From: Polynucleobacter necessarius
GTDB taxonomy: Bacteria; Pseudomonadota; Gammaproteobacteria; Burkholderiales; Burkholderiaceae
DNA length: 64,000 nucleotides
Reading direction: 5' to 3'
NCBI RefSeq assembly: GCF_900095175.1
Contig: NZ_LT606946.1
Coordinates: forward strand, 722,058 to 786,057
A program made the translations under genes and the position numbers. The notes beneath the pieces were generated by a model. The model did not search any database. It was not told the origin of the DNA and saw only the letters and a program-made list of their open reading frames with translations. Shown here piece after piece: positions 1-7,090 of the stretch (positions are counted from its first letter, which is position 1; every line of letters starts with the position of its first letter).

Positions 1-695
1 AGGATATTAATTTAGATATTGAAGAGGGCAAGGTAACAGCATTTATTGGCCCATCTGGTTGTGGCAAGTCAACATTGCTACGCACGCTTAATCGTATGTA
101 TGACCTCTATCCTGGACAGCGTGCAGAAGGGGAGATCAATTTTTATGGCCAGAATATTTTAGAGCCTAGACAGGATCTCAATCTCTTGCGATCACGAATT
201 GGAATGGTTTTCCAAAAACCAACCCCATTCCCAATGTCGATTTATGAAAATATTGCCTTTGGTGTGCGTCTCTATGAAAAGCTTTCCCGTTCAGAGATGG
301 ATGAGCGAGTAGAGTGGGCTTTAAATAAAGCGGCTTTGTGGAATGAAGCTAAGGACAAGTTAAATCAAAGCGGTCTTTCATTATCAGGTGGTCAGCAGCA
401 GCGTTTATGTATTGCTCGAGGTGTTGCGGTAAAGCCTTCCGTGATTCTTTTAGATGAGCCAACTTCAGCATTGGATCCGATTTCAACTGGAAAAATTGAA
501 GAGCTGATTAATGAGCTCAAGCACGAGTACACGATTGCGATTGTGACCCACAATATGCAGCAAGCAGCCCGTGTATCGGATTACACTGCTTATATGTACC
601 TTGGTAGTTTGATTGAGTACGGTAAAACCGATGAAATCTTTATTAAGCCTAAGCGTAAAGAAACAGAAGATTACATAACCGGTCGATTCGGTTGA
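1..695 (+). CDS. pstB: Phosphate ABC transporter ATP-binding protein PstB (5' end cut by window)
   Basis: Cytoplasmic ATPase of the high-affinity PstSCAB phosphate importer, which also helps signal phosphate status to PhoR through PhoU. The frame is open from base 3, so the start lies outside the window. Seen in order: Walker [10 protein letters not shown] (codons near 48-75), Q-loop region [23 protein letters not shown] signature [14 protein letters not shown], Walker [14 protein letters not shown] and the switch histidine in IVTHNMQQ. The C-terminus GRFG and the order pstB-phoU-phoB-phoR are the usual ones for the family. It stops 12 bases before phoU, so the two genes are probably co-transcribed. 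Nothing odd is seen in the part that is present. Confidence 0.97.
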   Translation, partial: DINLDIEEGKVTAFIGPSGCGKSTLLRTLNRMYDLYPGQRAEGEINFYGQNILEPRQDLNLLRSRIGMVFQKPTPFPMSIYENIAFGVRLYEKLSRSEMDERVEWALNKAALWNEAKDKLNQSGLSLSGGQQQRLCIARGVAVKPSVILLDEPTSALDPISTGKIEELINELKHEYTIAIVTHNMQQAARVSDYTAYMYLGSLIEYGKTDEIFIKPKRKETEDYITGRFG

Positions 696-707
696 TTGGA
701 GATGAAT

Positions 708-1415
708 ATGCCAGATAAACACCTTTCTTCGCAGTTTGATGCCGATTTAAATTCTCTCTCTAGTCGTTTGCTGGAGATGGGCGGACTTGTTGAGTCCCAA
801 ATATCTTCTGCAATGCGTGCTTTTACGCAGATGGATATTGATACTTGCAATGTCGTCATCGCTAATGAAAAGATCGTGAACGATCTCGAAATTCAAATCG
901 ATATGGCTTGTACTGAGTTGATTGCACGTCGTCAACCTACTGCTCGAGATTTGCGTTTGGTGATGGCGGTATCGAAGGCGATTACCAACTTAGAACGCGC
1001 TGGCGATGAGGCAGAGCGTGTGGCCAAAAGAACAAAACGATTGATTGAGTCTGGTGTCGCCAACAATATCAATGTCGCTGAGATCCGCTTATCAGGCCAG
1101 ATGGCCATATCTTTACTGCGTCGTAGCTTAGATGCATTTGCTCGCTTAGATACTGTGGCAGCGGCGGAAGTAGTTCAGGAAGATCGCCAGATCGATGAAG
1201 AATTCAAGGGCTTTGTTCGTAAGTTGATTACTTACATGATGGAAGATCCGCACACCATTTCCACTGGTTTGGATATGCTCACCATTGCTAAAGCAATTGA
1301 ACGCATTGGTGATCACGCTAAAAATATTGCAGAGTTTGTGATTTATATTGCCAAGGGCTCAGATGTGCGTCATATCCCCCATGAGGACTTGGTTCGCGAG
1401 GCGAATAAACCGTAA
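708..1415 (+). CDS. phoU: Phosphate signalling regulator PhoU
   Basis: PhoU couples the Pst transporter to the PhoR kinase and keeps the Pho regulon off when phosphate is plentiful; it is a cytoplasmic, helical, metal-binding protein. The 235-residue product holds two PhoU three-helix repeats, visible through the paired segments RDLRLVMAVSKAITNLERAGDEAERVAKR and the matching GLDMLTIAKAIERIGDHAKNIAEFV, with the acidic/His metal-binding positions. I chose ATG 708 (MPDKHLSSQ) because TTGGAG lies six bases upstream; an in-frame TTG at 696 sits on that Shine-Dalgarno itself. Length is normal. It is followed 26 bases later by phoB. Confidence 0.95.
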   Translation: MPDKHLSSQFDADLNSLSSRLLEMGGLVESQISSAMRAFTQMDIDTCNVVIANEKIVNDLEIQIDMACTELIARRQPTARDLRLVMAVSKAITNLERAGDEAERVAKRTKRLIESGVANNINVAEIRLSGQMAISLLRRSLDAFARLDTVAAAEVVQEDRQIDEEFKGFVRKLITYMMEDPHTISTGLDMLTIAKAIERIGDHAKNIAEFVIYIAKGSDVRHIPHEDLVREANKP

Positions 1416-1441
1416 CTATTGATATCTAAACGGAATTTGCT

Positions 1442-2155
1442 ATGACTCACCGGATATTGATTGTTGAAGATGAGCCTTCGATTGCTGAGCTCATTGCAAT
1501 TAATTTAAGCCATGCAGGATATGAGGTGCAAAAGGCACTTCAAACTGAAGTTGCGGCAAGCTTGATGCGCGAGGAGCTTCCAAGTCTACTCATTTTGGAT
1601 TGGATGCTCCCTGGTAAATCTGGCGTTCAATTTGCTCGAGAACTCAGGGCAAATGAACGCACTAGGTCTTTGCCAATACTCATGCTCACTGCCAAGAGTG
1701 AAGAGAACGACAAGGTCTTAGGCCTTGATTCTGGGGCTGATGATTATGTGACCAAGCCTTTTTCTCCTAAAGAGTTAGTCGCCCGTGTAAAGGCATTGCT
1801 GCGCCGACAAATACCACTAGAGGGAGATGGTCCCTTAGCGATTGGTCCATTAAGGCTAGACCCAGTTTCACATCGCGTGAGTACTGTGTGGCCAAATAGT
1901 GATCCGCAGACTTTATCTTTAGGGCCTACCGAGTTCCGATTGTTGCAATTTATGATGGCCAACCCAGAAAGAGTCCATTCTCGTGAGAACTTGCTCGATA
2001 AAGTCTGGGGTAATGAGGTCTATATAGAAGAGCGTACTGTTGATGTGCACATCAAGAGACTCAGGGCGGTCTTATCTCCGGCAGACTGTGATCGCTACAT
2101 AGAAACAGTCCGGGGTAGTGGCTACCGAGTCACGAAAACTCCCACCCAGACCTGA
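1442..2155 (+). CDS. phoB: Phosphate regulon response regulator PhoB
   Basis: OmpR-family response regulator that activates Pho-box promoters when phosphorylated by PhoR. N-terminal receiver: acidic pocket VEDEPS (residues 8-13), phospho-acceptor Asp in LILDWMLPG (about residue 53), Thr/Ser in MLTAKSEEND and the invariant Lys in VTKPFSPKEL. C-terminal winged helix from about residue 130 to 232, with recognition helix EERTVDVHIKRLRAVL and the wing GSGYRV. Length 237 is typical. It begins 26 bases after phoU and its stop codon lies inside a strong inverted repeat that precedes phoR. Confidence 0.96.
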   Translation: MTHRILIVEDEPSIAELIAINLSHAGYEVQKALQTEVAASLMREELPSLLILDWMLPGKSGVQFARELRANERTRSLPILMLTAKSEENDKVLGLDSGADDYVTKPFSPKELVARVKALLRRQIPLEGDGPLAIGPLRLDPVSHRVSTVWPNSDPQTLSLGPTEFRLLQFMMANPERVHSRENLLDKVWGNEVYIEERTVDVHIKRLRAVLSPADCDRYIETVRGSGYRVTKTPTQT

Positions 2156-2170
2156 TATTCATTGGGTGGG
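2141..2170 (+). repeat. Inverted repeat over the phoB stop codon
   Basis: CCCACCCA at 2141-2148 and TGGGTGGG at 2163-2170 form an 8-bp perfect stem with a 14-base loop that contains the phoB TGA. There is no clean T-run, so it is more likely an RNA stability or attenuation element between phoB and phoR than a full terminator. Confidence 0.5.
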
Positions 2171-2216
2171 GTAGGGATTTTCCATTTCCCTGGTGCAGAT
2201 GCTCTAAGATTGCGGA

Positions 2217-3515
2217 ATGTTCTCCGTTTTTTTTCGATTTTTTCTTCTTATTTGCGCAGCTTTTTTTGCTGCTTTGATTGTCGAAACTAATTTTGGCTCT
2301 ATTACAGGTATTTCAGTAGGCATTGCTTTTTTATCGATGCCGCCGATCTACTCCTACATTAACTTAGCCCGCCTACGAAAATACACTGTAGAGGATCGGC
2401 TGGAGTCAATGCCATTGCCAAGCGGTTACTGGGAAGAGGTTTTCTTTTACCTGCAGCGATTAGTGCGTAACCTGAAGTTACAAATGCTATCGGTTGAGAA
2501 GCAGCACGATCGATTTATTGAGGCATTCCAGGCATCGCCAAACGGCATCATGATGCTTGATGATCAAGATCAAATTGAATGGTGCAATGCAATCTCAGAG
2601 CGCTTCTTTGGCCTACAGTTCAAGCGTGATGTTATGCAACGTATCAACTTCCTGATTCGTCGACCTGAATTCATTCGCTATCTTCATAATCGTCATTTTG
2701 AGGAACCGTTACTTTTAGAGCGCATGGGTCCTAAATCAAATCTGAGTTTGATGCTACAAGCCTTTCCTTTTGGTGAGAAGCGCCACTTACTCTTGGTGCA
2801 AGACGTTACTGATCTACAAAAAGCAGATGCCATGCGACGCGACTTCGTGGCAAACGTTTCCCATGAGATGAGAACTCCCATTACCGTATTAATGGGGTTT
2901 CTGGAAACTATTCAATCTTTAGATTTAGATAAAGTCCAACAGGATCAATATTTTGAGATGATGATGTCTCAAGCCCAGCGTATGAAAAGCCTTGTAGAGG
3001 ACTTGCTAACTTTAGCTAATTTAGAAGCGAATTCTTTGCCGGCACCAGCCCAGCTTATACAAATGCAGACTGTCATGGCGCTTCTAAAAAATGATGCTGA
3101 GGCACTCTCTCAGGGTCATCATACATTTCATTTTGACATTGAGAGCTCTAAAAATATTCTGGGGGAAGAGCGGGAAATTCTCTCAGCATTTAGTAATTTA
3201 GTATCTAATGCGATTCGATATACGCCTGATGTTGGCTCTATTAGCGCATCTTGGCGCGTAAATGCTGCAGGAGAGGGCGAATTCTCAGTTGTGGATACTG
3301 GTCCAGGAATCGCTTCTGAGCATCTTTCTAGGCTGACCGAGCGCTTCTATAGAGTAGATCGTAGTCGCTCACGCGATACCGGTGGAACTGGCCTAGGACT
3401 AGCTATTGTGAAGCATATTGCGAGCCGACATCAAGCGCAATTACTGATAGAGAGTACGCCTGGAAAAGGGAGCGCTTTTACACTGCGCTTCCCCAGGGAG
3501 AGGCTGACAGATTAG
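2217..3515 (+). CDS. phoR: Phosphate regulon sensor kinase PhoR
   Basis: Inner-membrane histidine kinase paired with PhoB. Two hydrophobic N-terminal segments (about residues 1-22 and 27-48) anchor it. A PAS domain follows (about 95-200, GIMMLDDQDQIEWCN), then HisKA with the phospho-His in FVANVSHEMRTPITVL (about residue 220), then the ATPase with the N box NLVSNAIRYTP, G1 DTGPGIA and G2 GGTGLGLAIV. Length 432 is normal and a large periplasmic domain is absent, as in other PhoR proteins. It starts 61 bases after phoB with the hairpin at 2141-2170 between. The gene ends nine bases before a convergent small gene. Confidence 0.95.
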   Translation: MFSVFFRFFLLICAAFFAALIVETNFGSITGISVGIAFLSMPPIYSYINLARLRKYTVEDRLESMPLPSGYWEEVFFYLQRLVRNLKLQMLSVEKQHDRFIEAFQASPNGIMMLDDQDQIEWCNAISERFFGLQFKRDVMQRINFLIRRPEFIRYLHNRHFEEPLLLERMGPKSNLSLMLQAFPFGEKRHLLLVQDVTDLQKADAMRRDFVANVSHEMRTPITVLMGFLETIQSLDLDKVQQDQYFEMMMSQAQRMKSLVEDLLTLANLEANSLPAPAQLIQMQTVMALLKNDAEALSQGHHTFHFDIESSKNILGEEREILSAFSNLVSNAIRYTPDVGSISASWRVNAAGEGEFSVVDTGPGIASEHLSRLTERFYRVDRSRSRDTGGTGLGLAIVKHIASRHQAQLLIESTPGKGSAFTLRFPRERLTD

Positions 3516-3524
3516 ATAAAAGTT

Positions 3525-3731
3525 TTAATCCTTTTTATCCTTTTTCTCTTTTTTACGCTTTGATTCCTTAGGTAATTTATCTAACTTACCGTTGGCGTAA
3601 AGGCACCAGACTTTAATTTCTTCTAGAAGTTCAGTGAGGTCCTCATAAGATAGGTTTTTAAAGTCTTGTAAGCCAATGGCTCCAGACTCTTGAAGCTGTT
3701 TAACAGCGTCTTCGTACTTATATTCACTCAT
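3525..3731 (-). CDS. Small hypothetical protein with Lys-rich tail
   Basis: No family is recognised. The 68-residue product from the ATG at 3731 (MSEYKYEDAVKQL) has an acidic, probably helical body (about residues 1-50) with one Trp-Cys pair (KVWCLYANGKL), and ends in a strongly basic tail rich in KKEKKDKK. A longer reading to 3773 exists, but ATG 3731 is preceded by GTGGAAA and fits better. It lies tail to tail with phoR and is followed on its own strand by nothing related. The basic tail could bind nucleic acid, but that is only a guess. Confidence 0.6.
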   Translation of the reverse strand: MSEYKYEDAVKQLQESGAIGLQDFKNLSYEDLTELLEEIKVWCLYANGKLDKLPKESKRKKEKKDKKD

Positions 3732-3847
3732 AAATTTCCACGTAAAGTTGTAAGAACGAGGTAATCGTAGCAAAGTAATATGACAAAACCTTTTTTTTGA
3801 TATTTCTGGGGTTTTATTGAGTTTTGCTCCTTAAGCTCAATGAAAAA

Positions 3848-4864
3848 TTACACAATTTTTCTCATTTTTAGCGAGAGATAGACGCCAGCACCAGCCATTG
3901 CCATGAGGACCATCACTATATAGAAAGACTCCTTAAGCCCGGGGAGGTCCTCCATATTCATTCCCATGATTTCCGTGATCAGGGTCATGGGTAAAAAAAT
4001 GACTGTCATGACTGAGAGTACTTGTAAGTTACGGGCATTGAATTCGGCAACATGGGCAGCTTGTTCATCCTGCAGAATTTTGGCTCTGTCATATAAATTT
4101 GAAATTTCTTGCACTAAATGAGAAAGTAGATCAAGGTCATCGCTCAGCCTGAGCTTGTCTTCTTCCGAAAACCAGTAGGGAACTTTCTTTTGTAGGCGAT
4201 TTAAAGCAATGAGTTCTGGTGAAAATTGCCTTCTTAAGCGGCTGCAATCGATGCGTGTTCTTCCTAGGTATTCATGTTCGGGAAGTTCTTTTGCTTTTAA
4301 TAGCAGCTCCTCTTGATCATCCATGGTGTCGGAGAGTTGGATTAATAAGGTTCGCAGATATTCAGCGCGCAGATCAATCAGTTCATGGAACAATTCGATA
4401 GCCGAGCAGGGATTAAGGGCTCCACTTCCCAAGTCAGAGCGCAGTCGATCCGTTGTTCTTAAGGGATTGTTGCGTAGAGAGATCATCAATCTCGGGGTGA
4501 GAATAGCCCACAGAGTACCTAGACTATGATCACTATCATCATCGCCAAACTCTTGCTGGAAGTCATTCATCACCATTAATAAGCAATCGTCCAGCTTTTC
4601 AATGCACTCAAGACGACTACGAGTTACTCCTTCATCAATCATTTCGACAACGCGATCCGGAATTAAGGGCGTATTTTGAAGCCAGCGCTGCACTTGAGAA
4701 TTAGATAAATTGAGGTGAAGCCAAATCGATAACCCTGGATTGCTTAGTGCATCTGCGATATCAAAAAGTGGAATTTCAAAATTTTTCCCCGAGGATGACA
4801 TAGCCCAAGCAAAGACGACACCATTAATGGGGAAGGGTGGCGCCGCGTTGACTATTGTTGTCAT
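3848..4864 (-). CDS. CorA-family divalent metal transporter
   Basis: Probable inner-membrane Mg2+ (or other divalent) channel/transporter of the CorA/ZntB superfamily. The large N-terminal cytoplasmic part (about residues 1-280) includes the long helix ending in QVLSVMTVIFLPMTLITEIMG; the signature GMN follows (IMGMNMEDLPG), then a second transmembrane helix (FYIVMVLMAMAGAGVYLSL) and a short basic tail KMRKIV. This layout is CorA-like. The ATG at 4864 (MTTIVNAAPP) was chosen; the upstream in-frame TTG at 4921 lacks support. Whether it moves Mg, Co or Zn cannot be told from sequence. It is divergent from the small gene at 4921. Confidence 0.85.
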   Translation of the reverse strand: MTTIVNAAPPFPINGVVFAWAMSSSGKNFEIPLFDIADALSNPGLSIWLHLNLSNSQVQRWLQNTPLIPDRVVEMIDEGVTRSRLECIEKLDDCLLMVMNDFQQEFGDDDSDHSLGTLWAILTPRLMISLRNNPLRTTDRLRSDLGSGALNPCSAIELFHELIDLRAEYLRTLLIQLSDTMDDQEELLLKAKELPEHEYLGRTRIDCSRLRRQFSPELIALNRLQKKVPYWFSEEDKLRLSDDLDLLSHLVQEISNLYDRAKILQDEQAAHVAEFNARNLQVLSVMTVIFLPMTLITEIMGMNMEDLPGLKESFYIVMVLMAMAGAGVYLSLKMRKIV

Positions 4865-4920
4865 ATTGATGTCTTGTGAAAGGGTTAAATTAATTACTGT
4901 AATAAAAAAGGAGGTCAGCA

Positions 4921-5013
4921 ATGAAACAATTTTTTGTCAAAGTCTTGCTTATGTGGCATGAAGTACGTGCTGCTTATCGCAGTCGGTATAATGGGCATCG
5001 CTTAGGCAGTTAA
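4921..5013 (+). CDS. Candidate 30-residue small protein with ideal ribosome-binding site
   Basis: ATG 4921 is preceded by AAGGAGG at 4908-4914 with six bases between, the best Shine-Dalgarno I noticed in the window. The frame encodes MKQFFVKVLL, then MWHEVRAAYR and SRYNGHRLGS, and stops at 5013. The product is short and basic (Arg/Lys/His rich) with a hydrophobic N-terminal stretch (FFVKVLLMW) that could associate with membrane. No family is recognised. It is divergent from the CorA-like gene and its stop overlaps the end of the convergent outer-membrane pseudogene. The strong ribosome-binding site is the main evidence that it is translated. Confidence 0.5.
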   Translation: MKQFFVKVLLMWHEVRAAYRSRYNGHRLGS

Positions 5014-5845
5014 AACCGCCAGGTAAAGCCAATTTCAGTGCGGGATGCATTCATGCCGGTATTGCCTAGTACTAAACCCATGTTGGCAGCACTTCTCATA
5101 TAAGAAAGTCCAATATCTAAGCCCTCGTTCATTGAAAATATTGCTGCGAGAAGAGCGTAATTTGTCAGATATTGCTCTGTACTGGGTGGATTGGTTGTTA
5201 TACCCATATCTAGGGCAAGTCTGAGCTTTTCCATTACACGCCAAACGGCGTGCAGCTGAAAAGAACAGAATATTGGTCCGGTTTTCTGGGGGGCTGCACC
5301 AATCGCATAGTTTGTGTTGTAAAGGGGCTTGGTGTACATCGCATTGATATGCACTTCCACCGAATCCCAATAGCGTGAGCCAATGAGGTTCAGTCCGTAA
5401 TTAGGGAGTGCCAAATCCAAGCCAGCAACTTGTTGTTGCGGTGAGCCTGGGAGGGTAATGCTGGGTTTAATTGCAACCGCCCATTTCCCATCCTCATCTT
5501 CAGCAAAGCGCCACTTTAGAGCTAGGACCTTATTGGAGATCGGCGAGTAGTTTCCTCGCGGCGCAGCATAGTAGGTAGTGCCAAATGACATCTCAATATT
5601 CTCAGCAATACCTCTTGTGTAGGTGAATGGGAAGGCGCTAGCACCTGATCCACCAAAGTACTCCTCACCAGGTGTAATGATATCAACGGTTGCAGCGCTT
5701 CCGCTACCATGGCTTGCGGTTTTGAAGTAGTACTGCTCAATTTGATTCGTATTTTTAGCTACAGTACCTGCATCATCGGTATTCAATGGCTCAAATGCAG
5801 AGCACATCGCCGAGAAAAAAGTAGAAGAGTAGCGATAAAACGCAT
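5010..5845 (-). pseudogene. Outer-membrane beta-barrel protein, frameshifted in its signal peptide
   Basis: Resembles outer-membrane proteins of the phenol-degradation/MetA type. The C-terminus TEIGFTWRF has the terminal aromatic expected of an outer-membrane barrel, and alternating strands run through the body (ALKWRFAED, DLALPNYGLNLIGSRYW, KLRLALDMGI). The N-terminus of the long frame (MCSAFEPLNTDD) lacks a signal peptide, but a second frame starting at 5845 gives MRFIATLLLF. Adding one T to the six-base T tract of the coding strand (plus-strand A-run 5815-5820) joins them into a complete signal peptide ending near MCSA. The gene is therefore broken by one base, or phase-variable, or there is a homopolymer sequencing error. 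Confidence 0.7.
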
Positions 5846-6007
5846 GGGATAGCTTGCAAAAGATAAATTCTTTAAAAATACAGAGTAATTATTACGGCTT
5901 GATGTAATTGTGGAAAAACTTTGCAATATCTTTTGCTTGTACTGAGTAATTAAACTGAAATATTCAATCAATAAGATAGGGCGATATTCATATCTCGAGA
6001 GTTAACC

Positions 6008-6190
6008 ATGATTGAGTCTAAAAAAATGGATTTATCTAAGGTGTTCAGGCCGCATCTTGAGCAATCTTCTGATGAAACATCGAATATTAAAGAGCATTTG
6101 CTAACCCACAAATTTAACAAGATTGAAAGTCGTGCTGCCGGCTTTTTGTTAGATAAAAAATATGCATTAAATCTAGATGAGGTAATTTAA
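6008..6190 (+). CDS. Small hypothetical protein
   Basis: A 60-residue frame starting MIESKKMDLS and ending LDEVI. No motif, signal peptide or membrane segment is seen; it is charged and probably helical. GAGAG lies eight bases before ATG 6008; a second ATG at 6026 is possible. It ends 11 bases before the ArsC-like gene, so the two may form an operon. The function is unknown and I cannot exclude a chance frame. Confidence 0.4.
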   Translation: MIESKKMDLSKVFRPHLEQSSDETSNIKEHLLTHKFNKIESRAAGFLLDKKYALNLDEVI

Positions 6191-6201
6191 TTACTGCGCA
6201 T

Positions 6202-6708
6202 ATGGAAAAGCATTACAACATTCTGTTCTTATGCAATCGAAATTCAGCAAGATCCATTATTGCTGAGGCTTTAGCAAGCACCTTGAGCCATGGACGCTTT
6301 ACTGGCTATTCTGCTGGTGCGAACCCTTCGGGATTAGTTCATCCTTACGCCCTCGAAATGGTTAAAGCGATGGGGTATCCGATCCAACTCTTGAGGAGTA
6401 AAAGTTGGGATGAGTTTGGCAGAGAGGGTGCTCCAAAGATGGATTTCATTATTACCTTATGCGACACGGCGATGGGTGAGGATTGCCCATATTGGCCTGG
6501 ACATCCATCAATTGCTCACTGGGGATTTCCAGATCCAGCATCTATCGAAGCAAGCGATGTTAAAGCAATGCTGTTCGCATTTAAACAGGTTGAAATTGGA
6601 CTACGCAACCGAATTGAGCTTTTAATGGATCTGCCCATTGAGACACTCGATAGATTGGAGATTAAGGAGCGACTTCATAATATTCACTATAGAAGTAAAT
6701 TCTTGTAG
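6202..6708 (+). CDS. Arsenate reductase-like / low-molecular-weight phosphotyrosine phosphatase family protein
   Basis: Cytoplasmic enzyme of the LMW-PTP fold. The P-loop FLCNRNSARSIIAEAL (residues about 9-24) matches the ArsC pattern C-x5-R-S near the N-terminus. Later motifs FIITLCDTAMGEDCPYWPGHP (about 88-108) and HWGFPDPASIEAS match thioredoxin-coupled arsenate reductases, including the Cys and Pro-Gly landmarks. Length 168 is a little longer than usual because of a C-terminal tail (LDRLEIKERLHNIHYRSKFL). The first position after the catalytic Cys is Asn rather than the commoner Thr/Val. No arsenite pump is next to it, so the physiological substrate is uncertain. Confidence 0.82.
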   Translation: MEKHYNILFLCNRNSARSIIAEALASTLSHGRFTGYSAGANPSGLVHPYALEMVKAMGYPIQLLRSKSWDEFGREGAPKMDFIITLCDTAMGEDCPYWPGHPSIAHWGFPDPASIEASDVKAMLFAFKQVEIGLRNRIELLMDLPIETLDRLEIKERLHNIHYRSKFL

Positions 6709-6780
6709 TCTTTTTGCGTGATTGAGTTCAATTGATTTTAATGTCTTCATTCTGAAATATTTCTCTGTCATGATCTATTT

Positions 6781-6993
6781 GTGAATAGATTGAATCAAGC
6801 TCAGCATGCCATCATTACTTGCCCAAATTGTCAGGGTCATGAAGTTTTGGATATCGCCCAAGCTAGTTCCATGCACCTTTACAGATGCCCCTCATGTAAT
6901 GGCCTCCTAAAGGCAAAATCTGGGGATTGCTGCATATTGTGTAGCTTTGCTAACAGGGATTGCACTAGTTCCGAGCAAAATTTAGCTGCTTAA
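6781..6993 (+). CDS. GDCCVxC-type small zinc-ribbon protein
   Basis: A 70-residue Cys-rich protein starting at GTG 6781. It has a CPNC pair (about residues 14-17), a CPSC pair (about 36-39) forming a probable zinc ribbon, then GDCCILCSF (about 48-56) and a last Cys. This pattern matches the family named for its GDCCVxC motif, some members of which carry selenocysteine; here all positions are Cys codons. Its function is not established; members are often near metal-resistance genes. It follows the ArsC-like gene by 72 bases. The start is weakly supported, as no clear Shine-Dalgarno is seen. Confidence 0.7.
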   Translation: MNRLNQAQHAIITCPNCQGHEVLDIAQASSMHLYRCPSCNGLLKAKSGDCCILCSFANRDCTSSEQNLAA

Positions 6994-7023
6994 GCATTTA
7001 CCAGTAGACTAGGCTTCATTTTC

Positions 7024-7064
7024 ATGAATATGTCATTAGAGTTTCATAAAATAGACATATTCAT
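7024..7064. promoter_or_regulatory. 11-bp inverted repeat with Pho-box-like half-sites upstream of ppx
   Basis: ATGAATATGTC at 7024-7034 and GACATATTCAT at 7054-7064 are exact inverted copies, 30 bases centre to centre. Inside, TGTCAT (7031) and TTTCAT (7042) are spaced 11 bases, the period of PhoB half-sites. The element ends 26 bases before the ppx start. An operator is plausible; which regulator uses it is inference. Confidence 0.4.
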
Positions 7065-7090
7065 ATTGAAACCTGTTAACTGGAACAATT

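Noticed and set aside
6008..6190. Toxin or antitoxin interpretation of the small gene before the ArsC-like gene
   Set aside because: No motif of either type is present; only a charged helix is seen.
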